Below, piece after piece: positions 9,153 through 18,070 of a stretch of 64,000 nucleotides of DNA. This stretch comes from BM003 sp963699835 (GTDB lineage Bacteria > Pseudomonadota > Gammaproteobacteria > Steroidobacterales > BM003): assembly GCA_963699835.1 (NCBI GenBank), contig CAVOVJ010000006.1:186001-250000 (forward strand), in the 5' to 3' direction. Position 1 is the first letter of the stretch; each line of letters begins with the position of its first letter. The notes beneath the pieces were generated by a model that worked only from the letters and a program-made list of their open reading frames with translations, was not told where the DNA came from and made no database searches. A program made the translations under genes and the position numbers.

Positions 9153-10274
9153 ATGCGAAAGCGACGAACAAGGCTGTTCCCGATAAAGCGACAGACAATG
9201 CCCGGCTCGGCGCCGGGCACGATGATCGCGCCTGCGGAGTCTCCGGCGCCGGTCATCGACGTTATCGCGTACGGGCCAACGAACGCTGTCGAACATAAGG
9301 ACGTGACGCCCGAGGCCATCGCGGCGATCAGGCGCGAGGCGCAGGTGACCTGGGTCAACGTGTCCGGCCTGGGAGATGTGGGCCTCATCGAGCGCATCGG
9401 CGAGATCTTCAACCTCCATAAACTGGCAATGGAGGACGTCGTAAACCTCCATCAGCGACCGAAGGCGGAGGAGTTCGACGATCATATTTTCCTGGTGACC
9501 CTGATAGTCCGTTCGACCGATGATTTCGGCACTGAGCAGATGTGCGTGTTTCTCGGATCAGACTATGTTTTGTCTTTCCAGGAACGGCCGGGCGACTGCT
9601 TCGACCCGCTGCGCCAGCGAATACGTAATGGCAAGGGACGGATTCGGGAAACGGGTGCGGACTATCTTTGCTATGCGTTGCTGGATGCGGTCGTCGACGA
9701 CTATTTCCCGCTGCTGGAGCAGTGTGGCGAGACGTTGGAGAGCCTCGAGGACGAGGTTGCAACCCGCCCGGATTCGCATCACATCAATCGTCTTCACGAT
9801 ATGAAACGCGAGTTATTGACGATGCGCCGGGCCATCTGGCCATACCGGGAAATGATCAATTCGATTATCCGCGACGAGAATCCCCTGGTGTCGGTGGAGA
9901 CGCGACTGTATCTGCGCGATGTTTATGACCACACGCTGCAGCTTATGGACATCATCGAGATCTATCGGGAAATCACGACCGGGCTGGTGGATGTTTACAT
10001 GTCCAGCGTAAGCGTGAAACTCAACGAGACGATGAAAGTGCTGACGATCATCGCGACAATTTTCATCCCGCTGGGGTTTGTTGCAAGCCTCTATGGCATG
10101 AATTTCGACCGGTCTGTTTCGGCCTGGAACATGCCCGAGCTCGGCTGGAGGTTCGGTTATCCGTTTGCGCTTGCGCTGATGCTGCTGATGGCAGCCGCTA
10201 TGTTGTTCTACTTCAAGCGAAAAGGCTGGCTCGGTGCCCGGCGCCGCGAAGACGGACCGGAAGATCAGGCCTGA
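9153..10274 (+). CDS. corA: CorA-type magnesium/cobalt transporter
   Basis: A protein of about 373 aa. ATG 9153 is preferred over the GTG three bases before it; a GGAG is suitably placed upstream. The N-terminal soluble domain (LHKLAMEDVVNLHQRPKAEEFDDHIF) and the long stalk helix (DHTLQLMDIIEIYREITTGLVDVYMS) are typical of CorA. The C terminus has two membrane helices, with the signature YGMNFD after the first and the positively charged tail after the second (KRKGW). CorA forms a pentameric inner membrane channel for Mg2+ and sometimes Co2+ or Ni2+. The extra N-terminal 30 residues, rich in R, K and P, are longer than usual. Its stop overlaps the decayed dehydrogenase tail on the other strand. 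Confidence 0.93.
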   Translation: MRKRRTRLFPIKRQTMPGSAPGTMIAPAESPAPVIDVIAYGPTNAVEHKDVTPEAIAAIRREAQVTWVNVSGLGDVGLIERIGEIFNLHKLAMEDVVNLHQRPKAEEFDDHIFLVTLIVRSTDDFGTEQMCVFLGSDYVLSFQERPGDCFDPLRQRIRNGKGRIRETGADYLCYALLDAVVDDYFPLLEQCGETLESLEDEVATRPDSHHINRLHDMKRELLTMRRAIWPYREMINSIIRDENPLVSVETRLYLRDVYDHTLQLMDIIEIYREITTGLVDVYMSSVSVKLNETMKVLTIIATIFIPLGFVASLYGMNFDRSVSAWNMPELGWRFGYPFALALMLLMAAAMLFYFKRKGWLGARRREDGPEDQA

Positions 10275-10579
10275 AAGTAAGTTGCTCCCATCGTGTTGTC
10301 CCCGGCAGCCCACAGTCTGCAATGATCGGGTTGGCGCCATGCATCGCGTAATGCCGAGCGCAGACCTTCCTCCTTGACAGAATGGTAGAAGGGCATCGCC
10401 AGCATCCGTTCAATCGTCGTCTGCGCGTGATGCGCCGGTGCGAGCAAACGACCGATATGCTCGGCCCGTGCCTCGATCATCTCGACGCCGGGAAAACGGC
10501 TGGTCTGTTGCAGGCAACCCGGCCAAACAAGGCCTTTCGGCGACCGTGGTTCAACTTGACCATAAGTCTCGAGGTTTAA
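10265..10579 (-). pseudogene. Remnant of a dihydrolipoyl dehydrogenase (C-terminal end only)
   Basis: An open stretch of about 105 codons, bounded upstream by TAG at 10580-10582 and with only one ATG (10480). It reads like the C-terminal dimerisation domain of dihydrolipoamide dehydrogenase. GVEMIEARAEHIGRLL matches the family pattern GAEM...AEHLAHLL, and MLAMPFYHSVKEEGLRSALRD matches MLxMPFYHPVxEEGLRTALRDL. The FAD- and NAD-binding domains (over 350 residues) are missing; upstream sequence does not continue the homology in any frame. One conserved tryptophan position is now Pro (LLAPA for LLAWA). Hence a gene relic, not a working enzyme, although a 71-aa product is formally possible. Confidence 0.7.
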
Positions 10580-10828
10580 CTACAGTGGCTGACAAATCCG
10601 CCACTCATTTTCTGATTTTGCGTCTGGCAGCGCGGCCGGCAAAAAGCCTCCAGCACTGCCACCGGGAGGATGCATGTCATTCGCCGATAGGAAAACGCGA
10701 CTTTGCGGGGAAGGTAGCCGGCCGATACATGCTTAAACGAATGGGTGGTCCGAACACGCCAGCAGCAGACCTGTCCCGGGCGGCAGTATTTGCGAGAATA
10801 GGCCGACTCTCATGCCCGGAAACGCTCG

Positions 10829-11200
10829 ATGAAGCCGCTCTATCTGTTACTCGGCTGGTGTACCTTCGGACTCGGGGCGGTCGGCGCGTTTGTGCCCGGC
10901 CTGCCGACCGTGCCGCTGATGCTGGTCGCGCTGTGGGCGTTCTCGCGCAGTTCGCAACGCTTCCACGACTGGCTCTATTCGCACCGGGTCTTTGGCCCGC
11001 CGCTGCAGCAATGGAAGAAGTACGGCGTGATCCCGGTGCGGGCAAAGGTCGTCGCGATCGTGACGATGACCGCGAGCCTCATCTACATGTTTGCTTTCGC
11101 CGAGATGGCGCTGTGGATCAGGGTCGTGACGCTGCTGCTGATGGCCATTGGCGCTGGCTTTATCCTTAGCCAGCCATCGCGCCCGCCCGGCCAACGTTAA
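10829..11200 (+). CDS. YbaN / DUF454 family inner membrane protein
   Basis: A 123-aa protein with three to four membrane helices. The opening GWCTFGLGAVGAFVPGLPTVPLMLVALWAFSRSS is the DUF454 signature, followed by the conserved RFHDWLYSHRVFGPPLQQW. Family proteins such as E. coli YbaN are small inner membrane proteins of unknown function. GGAAA lies about six bases before the ATG. The mtgA gene follows on the same strand after 29 bases, so the two may be cotranscribed. Confidence 0.88.
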   Translation: MKPLYLLLGWCTFGLGAVGAFVPGLPTVPLMLVALWAFSRSSQRFHDWLYSHRVFGPPLQQWKKYGVIPVRAKVVAIVTMTASLIYMFAFAEMALWIRVVTLLLMAIGAGFILSQPSRPPGQR

Positions 11201-11229
11201 AGCAAGGTCTTTCAGACAACAACCAACTT

Positions 11230-11931
11230 ATGCCGAAGAAAAGAAAAGCACGGAAACCGGTTGGCACGCGACGCGGCTGGGTTTTTCGCTTCCTCGGCTG
11301 GTTCGCACTGCTGGGCCTTGCGATCTCGCTGTTGCTGGTCGTTCCGTTGCGCTGGATCGATCCACCGACCTCGGCTTTTATGCTGCGCGAGCGGCTGGGC
11401 GGCATCGCCGTGACACAGCAGTGGGTGGACTGGGACGGTATCGGTACCGCGCTGCCGATTGCCGTCGTCGCGAGCGAGGATCAGAAGTTTCCGTTGCATC
11501 ACGGCTTCGATCTCCAATCGATGCGGGACGCCCTGGAGGGCGGAGCCGGGCGCGGCGCGTCGACTATAACCCAGCAGGTGGCAAAGAATCTCTATCTCTG
11601 GCCCGGGCGGAGCTGGATCCGCAAGGGCATCGAGGCCTGGCTGACGCTGCTGATCGAGGCGACCTGGTCGAAGCGGCGAATACTCGAGGTTTACCTGAAC
11701 ATTGCGGAGTTCGGTGTCGGCATTTACGGGGCTGGGGCGGCAGCCGATCACTACTTCGGGCTTGCCCCGGAGCGGCTCAGCCTCGAACAGGCGGCGCGGC
11801 TTGCCGCAGTACTGCCGAGCCCGGCGCGTATCGATCCGACAGGTAGTTCGGATTATGTCAGTAAACGTGCCGCGTGGATCGTTAACCAGGTGCACGGTCT
11901 CGGCGGATATGGTTACCTGGCGCAGATCTGA
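11230..11931 (+). CDS. mtgA: Monofunctional biosynthetic peptidoglycan transglycosylase
   Basis: A 233-aa protein with one N-terminal membrane helix (about 19-40) and a GT51 transglycosylase domain facing the periplasm. Family motifs are all present: VASEDQKFPLHHGFD with catalytic Glu83, GASTITQQVAKNLYLWP, RRILEVYLNIAEFG, and GIYGAGAAADHYFG. It polymerises lipid II into glycan strands without transpeptidation. The length is normal for MtgA. Confidence 0.95.
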   Translation: MPKKRKARKPVGTRRGWVFRFLGWFALLGLAISLLLVVPLRWIDPPTSAFMLRERLGGIAVTQQWVDWDGIGTALPIAVVASEDQKFPLHHGFDLQSMRDALEGGAGRGASTITQQVAKNLYLWPGRSWIRKGIEAWLTLLIEATWSKRRILEVYLNIAEFGVGIYGAGAAADHYFGLAPERLSLEQAARLAAVLPSPARIDPTGSSDYVSKRAAWIVNQVHGLGGYGYLAQI

Positions 11932-12281
11932 GGTCCGTGACGACGTGTCGCCGCTGCCGCCGAAGCCGTTGACGCTGCCGCGGCATCGGGAAGCTCCGCA
12001 ATCGGCGGTGCGGAACTGGTCGAGGCCTGTCGCGATACCGGTGCCGGCCTGTAGGCGCCGCTCCGCAGGGCTGATTTGGATTTCGCCGCGACGCCGGACC
12101 TCAACCCAGGCGCAGCGTTGTGGCGGCACGCTGACCTGGCCGGGAGCCAGGAACAGCCAATATCGGGTGCCTGCGGGCCAGACTCCCATTCGCCGCGAGA
12201 ACCCGCGAGTGCCATACCGGCACTCGCAGGCACGAGGTCATGCTGCGAGGGCGCTGTTGGCGCGGCCGCAGCAGCGCCGGG
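11932..12281. other. Intergenic, no supported gene
   Basis: About 350 GC-rich bases between the convergent mtgA and HdeD-like genes. All six frames are open over parts of it, which is expected at this GC content, but none has a recognisable product or ribosome site. No strong terminator hairpin with a T-run is visible. Confidence 0.4.
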
Positions 12282-12893
12282 TCAGACTTGCCGCGACCGG
12301 TCCAGCACCGCACCGACTTTTTCGCTGACGCGTTCGGGAAGATTGCGGACTTTGAACGCGAAAAAGATGCGCAATGCTCCGATCAGAATCGCCCACGATG
12401 CGATCAGCCAGACCACCGACAACGTGCCTTCCGCCGGGCGGATGAAAATCATCAGCCCGAACAACACCGACAATCCGCCGGTGAGATAGAGCATCCATTC
12501 GCCCTTGACGGCCTCACGAATCTTCCAACCCAGCATCAGCATCAACACACCCATGAAGATCGCGAGCAGCGCAATCAGGAACACCAGCGCCATCATGCTG
12601 ACCGGGGGGTTGATCAACGCGTAGCCACCGATCAGTACGCCAACAATTCCGATCAGCAGCATGGCCCACCATCCGTCCTTGTCGCGATGGCTGATCGCGC
12701 CCCAGACGTTCACCGCGCCGTCGACCAGGACGTAGGCGGCAAAAAACATCCCGAGTACGAGTAACGCGGCGGCCGGATTCAGGAATGCGAGGATTCCGAA
12801 AATGACCGAGGCAATGCCGCCGATCAGAAACACCCACCAGGTGCGTTTGCAGAGTGCCCGTGCGTCATGTTTGATTTCGCGTCCCTGTTCCAT
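12282..12893 (-). CDS. HdeD family (DUF308) membrane protein
   Basis: A 203-aa protein with six predicted membrane helices arranged as two similar halves: GGIASVIFGILAFLNPAAAL in the first and TGGLSVLFGLMIFIRPAEG in the second. These are the usual DUF308 repeats. HdeD in E. coli is linked to acid resistance at high cell density, but for most homologues the role is not known. A perfect 17-base palindrome lies about 85 bases upstream of the start and may be an operator. Confidence 0.87.
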   Translation of the reverse strand: MEQGREIKHDARALCKRTWWVFLIGGIASVIFGILAFLNPAAALLVLGMFFAAYVLVDGAVNVWGAISHRDKDGWWAMLLIGIVGVLIGGYALINPPVSMMALVFLIALLAIFMGVLMLMLGWKIREAVKGEWMLYLTGGLSVLFGLMIFIRPAEGTLSVVWLIASWAILIGALRIFFAFKVRNLPERVSEKVGAVLDRSRQV

Positions 12894-12977
12894 ATTTTTT
12901 CCTGTTTTGCTGTCAGGCCCGTCGATGGCAGGCCTTTGTCACGCAAATATAGACGACAAGCCGGTTGTCGCAAGTCG

Positions 12978-12994
12978 GCCAGATGACATCTGGC
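12978..12994. promoter_or_regulatory. Perfect palindrome GCCAGATGACATCTGGC
   Basis: Two 8-base arms surround a single A. The site is in the intergenic region between the HdeD-like gene and the end of the AspT-like gene, about 85 bases upstream of the HdeD-like start. The symmetry and position suggest an operator for a dimeric regulator (inference). A terminator is unlikely because no T-run follows on either strand. Confidence 0.4.
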
Positions 12995-13072
12995 ATCCAT
13001 GACGCTCGCCGTCGGGTCAGGTGCCGTCCGCGGTGCTGAATTTTCTCAGCCTTTTTCGTTGTCCTGTCAACC

Positions 13073-14761
13073 TCAGACCGTTAGCACAATCACCGGGCCG
13101 AGCAATGTCAGCAACACGTTCGCGATTGCATAGGGCACCGTGTAACCGATGACGGGACTTTCGCTGTCGGCTTCGGCGACGATGGCATTGAGCGCAGGCG
13201 TGCAGGTCAGGATGCCGGCGAGCGCGCCGCAGATCACCACCGGGTCCATTTTCAGGACGTGCTTTGCGTAGTACAGCGACGAGAGCAACGTGACGGACAC
13301 CAGGGTCAAGGCCAGGATCGGCAGCATCACGCCCTGCTCGCGCAGCACCACCATCGCATCCGGTCCCGCGGAGAGGCCGACCGAGGCGATAAACATCGCC
13401 AGCCCGAAATCTCGCAAATGTATTGCGGTCGCGGTCGGCAAACTGCCGAAGCTGGGCCGCTTTGATCGCAGCCAGCCAAAAAGCAGACCCGAAATGAGAC
13501 AGCCGCCACCGGTGTGCAGCGCGACCGATGCGCCGGCGATCGGCACGGTTATCATCCCGATCAGGATGCCGACGATGATGCCCAGGCCGAGGTAGATATA
13601 GTCCACTCCGTGGCCCTGGTGAATCGAATATCCGATTGCGCGTGCGGATTTCTCCACGTTCTCGGCGGGCCCGTAAAGGGTCAGCACGTCACCGGCCTGG
13701 AGCCGCGTTCGCGGCCGGATATCGATATTGCGGCCGAGCCGCGATAAATTGGTGGCAAACACGCCGCGGTGCATTTCGGGATCGACCAGCTGCCGCGCGT
13801 CGTCAAGCGTCGTGCCGACCAGCGCCTTGTGTGTCACCACGACGTCGCGGCTTTCGCTTACGAAATCTAGGTCTGCGACATTGGCGGTCTCCTCGCCAAG
13901 AAACTTGCCTGCGGGGACGATTCCCTCACGCCGCCCGACCAGTGTCACCCGGTCGCCTCGCGCCAGCGTGAGCCCGGGTGCAAGATGCTGCTGGCGTCCG
14001 CTTCTTGTCACCTGCTGAATGTGGGCGCCATCACCATAGCGCCCGGCAAACTCGCCAAGCGTCGTGCCGATCGCGTCCGGGTTGAAAACACGATACACGC
14101 GCACCAGCACCGGCCGGATCGCCGTCTCCTGGCCAGGTTCGAGATCGGATTCGGTGCCGCCCAGTTGGCGCTCGTATTCCATGGCAGCCTCTTTCAGGTT
14201 GATACCCAGCAGACGCGGCGCGATGGCGCTGGTAAAGAAAACGACCAGCGTAAAACCAAAGAGATAGGTAATTGCATAGGTAACGGTGATATTGGCGATC
14301 AACGACGACTTCTGCGCGGCATCGATATCCATATGCGCGAGCGTCTCGCCCGCTGTCCCGACTGAAGCGGATTCGGTCGTGGCGCCCGCAAGCAGACCAG
14401 CCGCCGTGCCCTTGTCGAGGTCGAGCACCTGGGCGAGAGTCCAGACGGTGACGAAGATTGCGATGCTGCTGAACGCTGCGAGATGGACATGATCCAGCGT
14501 GCTCCGCCCGAGGCTGCGAAAAAACTGCGGCCCGCTGACATAACCGAGCGAGTAGATGAAGAGCGCGAAGAACATCGTTTTGATGTTGTCATCGACTTCG
14601 ACGCCGGCCTGACCGAGCAAAATTGCCGCGAACAGCGTCCCGGGCATCCCGCCAAGCCGAAACCGGCCGATCCTGATTTTGCCGAGCGTATAGCCCACGG
14701 CCAGGCACAGGAAAAGCGCCACAATCGGTGAGGCAACAAAAAGCTCGTGCAACATCTCCAT
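13073..14761 (-). CDS. AspT/YidE-family transporter (aspartate-alanine exchanger family) with central RCK_C domains
   Basis: A 562-aa membrane protein with the AAE-transporter layout. Five or six N-terminal helices (VALFLCLAVGYTLGKI, AGLLAGATTESASVG) come first. Two central RCK_C/TrkA_C domains (about 215-375: GDRVTLVG, GRNIDIRPRTRLQAGDVLTLYG) follow, and then a second helical bundle (LGLGIIVGILIG, CGALAGILTCTPALNAI). The two related motifs GATTESASVG and AGILTCTPAL are the duplicated substrate-site loops. The family includes the Tetragenococcus aspartate:alanine antiporter, but most gammaproteobacterial members (YidE, YbjL) have unknown substrates. Confidence 0.87.
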   Translation of the reverse strand: MEMLHELFVASPIVALFLCLAVGYTLGKIRIGRFRLGGMPGTLFAAILLGQAGVEVDDNIKTMFFALFIYSLGYVSGPQFFRSLGRSTLDHVHLAAFSSIAIFVTVWTLAQVLDLDKGTAAGLLAGATTESASVGTAGETLAHMDIDAAQKSSLIANITVTYAITYLFGFTLVVFFTSAIAPRLLGINLKEAAMEYERQLGGTESDLEPGQETAIRPVLVRVYRVFNPDAIGTTLGEFAGRYGDGAHIQQVTRSGRQQHLAPGLTLARGDRVTLVGRREGIVPAGKFLGEETANVADLDFVSESRDVVVTHKALVGTTLDDARQLVDPEMHRGVFATNLSRLGRNIDIRPRTRLQAGDVLTLYGPAENVEKSARAIGYSIHQGHGVDYIYLGLGIIVGILIGMITVPIAGASVALHTGGGCLISGLLFGWLRSKRPSFGSLPTATAIHLRDFGLAMFIASVGLSAGPDAMVVLREQGVMLPILALTLVSVTLLSSLYYAKHVLKMDPVVICGALAGILTCTPALNAIVAEADSESPVIGYTVPYAIANVLLTLLGPVIVLTV

Positions 14762-14912
14762 CAGGATCTTTCCCTATTGTTTTTGCCAGAAAACCTGAAG
14801 TTACCCAACGCCGACGTCGCTCCCTCCAGGCTATGGAGTATACGTTCGAAACTGGCCTGTTTCCCGGCGCCGTGTGCGGTGAGTCTGAACGCAAGCCGTC
14901 AGGCGTGACCCG

Positions 14913-15743
14913 TCATACCGCGAGCAAATTTTTGAATTTTTCGCAGTAGCGGCGGCTCAGCGGCACGCTGGCGCCGCTATTGAGGCGGACCTGGAAGCTG
15001 CCGCCGCCGGTATTGCGAATTTCGGTAATCCTATCCAGATTGACGATAAAACTGCGATGGCTGCGCGCAAAGCTCGCGCCGGCGAGCTTGCCCTCGAGGT
15101 TCGCCATGGTGTCCCGCACCAGGAACTCGTGGCCGTCGGCGTGAACGACAATGTAGTTACGGGCGGCCTCGAGAAATTCGATCTGATCGAACGGGATAAC
15201 GCGCTCCCCGTTACGGGTCTGGACCATCAGCCGGCGGGTCTCGGCCGGCGCAGCCGCCACCGGCCGGGGTGCGGCCATGTAGTGACGGTATATCGCGATG
15301 ATCGCCACCATGCCGACATAGATCTTGATGTCTTTCTGGTACTCGAAAACCAGGTTTTCCATTACGCGGCTGCCAAAAACGAATTGGCGGCCGAAAAAAA
15401 AGTAGCCGACATAACGAAACAGTGACAGCAGAAGAAAATGTCCGGTGGCGAAAATCACGCTGCCGGCGACATGCCCGACCAGCGTCTGAGCCGGATTGTT
15501 GCGGCGCAGCGGAAACAGATCGAGCCAGCGCACCACGAACAGGACCATAATCAGCGCGGCAAGCCCGCTGGTGACCTGCTCGGCGATCAATCTGAAATCG
15601 TCGAGGCCGACTCCGGTGCGTTCACGCACTGCGAACTTGGTCATCAGGTCCAGGGTCCAAAGTACCGTGATCAGCAGGACCCAGAACCCGGTTTCCAGCA
15701 GACGTCTGCGGGAAAACCATGTGTTGTTCGAACTGGCGCTCAT
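14913..15743 (-). CDS. LytTR-type DNA-binding protein with N-terminal membrane region
   Basis: A 276-aa protein. The N-terminal 160 residues hold about four membrane helices (GFWVLLITVLWTLDL, LAALIMVLFVVRWLDLF, GHFLLLSLFRYVGYFFF, IYVGMVAIIAIY). The C-terminal ~95 residues form a LytTR domain: RNGERVIPFDQIEFLEAARNY, FLVRDTMANLEGKL, FARSHRSFIVNLDRI, and PLSRRYCEKFK. There is no receiver domain, so signal input probably comes through the membrane. The targets are unknown; the neighbouring divergent lipoprotein hydrolase gene is a candidate (inference). Confidence 0.88.
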   Translation of the reverse strand: MSASSNNTWFSRRRLLETGFWVLLITVLWTLDLMTKFAVRERTGVGLDDFRLIAEQVTSGLAALIMVLFVVRWLDLFPLRRNNPAQTLVGHVAGSVIFATGHFLLLSLFRYVGYFFFGRQFVFGSRVMENLVFEYQKDIKIYVGMVAIIAIYRHYMAAPRPVAAAPAETRRLMVQTRNGERVIPFDQIEFLEAARNYIVVHADGHEFLVRDTMANLEGKLAGASFARSHRSFIVNLDRITEIRNTGGGSFQVRLNSGASVPLSRRYCEKFKNLLAV

Positions 15744-15943
15744 TTTCGTCCCAAATCCGCTGACACTCGTCCCAGCAATCGGGCGTTCGTCCCAAGCCTA
15801 CGGTAATAGGACACCGCGGTCGCTAATTTCTGCAGCGTTGGTGGCGGAGGACAGTACTGGCCCGCCGTAGCCGGAAACCCGGTCGGGGGCGTGACATTAC
15901 CGCCGGAGAATTTGCTAACTTTTTGAATTGTAGAGGGGTCCCG

Positions 15944-17179
15944 ATGAATTGCAAAAATTCTAAATTAGTCCGCCGGAGCGGTTTCCACGCAGCGATTGCC
16001 GCGTTTTCGCTGCTGGCGGGATGTGGCGGCGGCGGCGGGGGCGACACGACCGCAGCCACCGCAGGCGGTCCGGCCGTGGATTACACCTACCGGGTTCCGG
16101 CGTCGAAACCGGACGGGTGGACCGTGGCTGACGCTGCCGCGCTCGGGATGTCGGTAGTGCTGCTCGAGGAAATGATCAATGCGATATCGGACGGCGAGTA
16201 CCCGATTGCCGATTCGGTCTCGATCGCTTATCGCGGCAGGCTGGTGCTGGACGAGACGCTGCGCACCCGTCTCGACGAATTCGACGGCTGGGTCGGCAAC
16301 ACCGATCCCGCGATGCATGCCCAGTTCTCGGTTTCGAAAAGCGTTGCTGGCATCCTGACGGGGATCGCCATCGACCAGGGGGTAATTGGCGGTGTCGATA
16401 CTGCCTTTCTGAGCCTGTTCGATTACCCCGACTATCAGAACTGGGACGAGCGCAAAAACGACATCACGGTCGGCGACGTGCTGACGATGCAGCTGGGGTT
16501 TGAGTGGGACGAGTGGAATCCGCCGTATTTTGACCCTGACAACGTGCTGCTCAACTTTTATGACCGGGAGACCGACTACTCCAAGGGTTTGCTCGACCTG
16601 CCGCTCATCGACGACCCGGGCACCCAGTATGCCTACAACACGGTCGCGTCGGTGTCGCTGGGCCAGGCGATCGAGAATGCCGGGCCGCTGACGCTGATCG
16701 ATTTCGGTACGACGTTCCTGGCCGCCCCGCTGCAAATCGGTGAGCTCGAAGTGCGTGAAACGCCGACCGGGCTCCCCGATCTCGGCAGCGGCCTGTACCT
16801 GGTAACCCGAGACATGCTGAAGTTCGGCCAGCTTTTCGCCGACGGCGGAGTCTGGAACGGGCAGAGAATCGTCAGCGAGCAATGGGTCGGAGCGTCAACG
16901 CTGGCGCATGTCGAACTGGGGTGGCTAGAGCCGGAGGCATGGGACTGGCAGGTCGATGGTTACGGCTACCAGTGGTGGACCGGCTATTTCGAGTTTGACG
17001 GCGGTCGCCTCGCGAGCTACGCCGCACGCGGCTACGGCCAGCAGGTCTTGATGGTGATCCCCGAGCTGGAGCTCGTGGTCGCAGTGAATTCTCACGGCTA
17101 CGAGGAGACGGCCGAGCAGGCGAATCAGGTCTTTGCCTTGATTGCCCGGTTTGTTCTTCCGGCAGTGGCCATCGACTAA
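15944..17179 (+). CDS. Beta-lactamase-fold serine hydrolase, lipoprotein
   Basis: A 411-aa predicted lipoprotein: the lipobox LLAGC places the lipidated residue at Cys27, followed by a run of glycines. The hydrolase domain has the SxxK nucleophile motif S129-V-S-K132 (within AQFSVSKSVAG) and the second-motif region QYAYNTVASVSLG. The C-terminal part, RGYGQQVLMVIPELELVV, is typical of class C beta-lactamase/esterase (PF00144) proteins. These act as carboxylesterases, D-amino peptidases or similar; resistance to beta-lactams should not be assumed. ATG 15944 is chosen over an upstream TTG because it yields the lipoprotein signal. The gene is divergent from the LytTR regulator. Confidence 0.87.
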   Translation: MNCKNSKLVRRSGFHAAIAAFSLLAGCGGGGGGDTTAATAGGPAVDYTYRVPASKPDGWTVADAAALGMSVVLLEEMINAISDGEYPIADSVSIAYRGRLVLDETLRTRLDEFDGWVGNTDPAMHAQFSVSKSVAGILTGIAIDQGVIGGVDTAFLSLFDYPDYQNWDERKNDITVGDVLTMQLGFEWDEWNPPYFDPDNVLLNFYDRETDYSKGLLDLPLIDDPGTQYAYNTVASVSLGQAIENAGPLTLIDFGTTFLAAPLQIGELEVRETPTGLPDLGSGLYLVTRDMLKFGQLFADGGVWNGQRIVSEQWVGASTLAHVELGWLEPEAWDWQVDGYGYQWWTGYFEFDGGRLASYAARGYGQQVLMVIPELELVVAVNSHGYEETAEQANQVFALIARFVLPAVAID

Positions 17180-17252
17180 TCGCAGGCCCACGCCTGCCGC
17201 CGGGGGATTCATTGCGGGCCGTCGCGGCGGCGCTGGCTTACCACCAAATCGG

Positions 17253-17837
17253 CTAGTGGACAGTGCGGTCGCGCGCAGGCAAAGCCTCCTCAGAGGCTGC
17301 GACTGGCGTGCTCGTCGCGGCCGCTATCTTCTCCTCTTTCTCCGAGTCCGGGAGTAATTCGCTGCTCGGTTCAGCTGTCTCTTCGCTGCCTGAAATGGGT
17401 CCGTGCTCGTCCGCTCCAGGTCTGTCGCGCGGTTCGACATAGTCGCGCGGAACAATGCCTGCGTCATCGCTGTCGGCCGCGAGCGGAGCAGCATCGGGCG
17501 ACTGTTCTGCCGCGGCGGTCTCTGCCGCCTGCGCTAGTTCGGGAAATGGAGAAAACCCCAGCGCCTCGGCGCTGGCAGGCTTTTCGCACAAGTTCTGAGC
17601 GCCGTCGGCCATGTGCCGGTACAGCGATTTGTATTGCTCGCCAAGGGCCTCGAAGCGGACGGCGGTTTCACGGAAATGCCCGGTGACATTCTCGCGGTAG
17701 GCGTCATATTCGGCTTTAACCGCATCGGTTCGCGCCTGCGCCTTTGAGTGACGGATCGCCGCGACCAGGTATCCGAGCGCGGCCCCGAATATCAACAACA
17801 GTGCGCCGCCGGCAACAAGTAACATGGGCTGATTCAT
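17253..17837 (-). CDS. zapG: YhcB/ZapG family (DUF1043) cell envelope/division protein
   Basis: A protein of about 194 aa. ATG 17837 has AGGAGG eight bases upstream. One N-terminal membrane helix (LLVAGGALLLIFGAALGYLVA) is followed by a coiled region and the conserved core VTGHFRETAVRFEALGEQYK and SLYRHMADGAQNLC, which matches the DUF1043 consensus. The remaining ~100 residues are a low-complexity acidic tail rich in A, E, D and P, longer than in E. coli YhcB. Known for the family: links between elongation and division machinery in gammaproteobacteria. Confidence 0.85.
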   Translation of the reverse strand: MNQPMLLVAGGALLLIFGAALGYLVAAIRHSKAQARTDAVKAEYDAYRENVTGHFRETAVRFEALGEQYKSLYRHMADGAQNLCEKPASAEALGFSPFPELAQAAETAAAEQSPDAAPLAADSDDAGIVPRDYVEPRDRPGADEHGPISGSEETAEPSSELLPDSEKEEKIAAATSTPVAASEEALPARDRTVH

Positions 17838-18070
17838 CGAGGATCCTCCTGATCGCAAGTTGGGCGCGCCAGACGCCATCATTGCAGTCGAACTTAATCC
17901 AAACAGGGGCAGCTTGGCCAGTCCTGGCCGCCGCAGTTGCCCGATCAGGTATCGTAGCCTGTGTTGCCTGCCGTCCGGAACTGCTTGGACGGTGTCGATT
18001 TAAACCAGCGGGCTGCTTTTTGCGTCTAACTGTTCACAGGTGTTCGATTGCAACTTTGAGGTGGAATGGA

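Noticed and set aside
10438..11169. Open frame of 243 codons on the plus strand
   Set aside because: It overlaps the DUF454 gene in another frame; its composition (R, A, P) is non-coding in style.
11212..12189. Long open frame on the minus strand (325 codons) opposite mtgA
   Set aside because: It is antisense to mtgA, which has all catalytic motifs. The translated text is Arg/Pro/Gln-rich without recognisable motifs.
15944..17179. Beta-lactamase conferring resistance
   Set aside because: The SxxK fold is shared by esterases and peptidases; lipoprotein form and divergent motifs do not support antibiotic hydrolysis.
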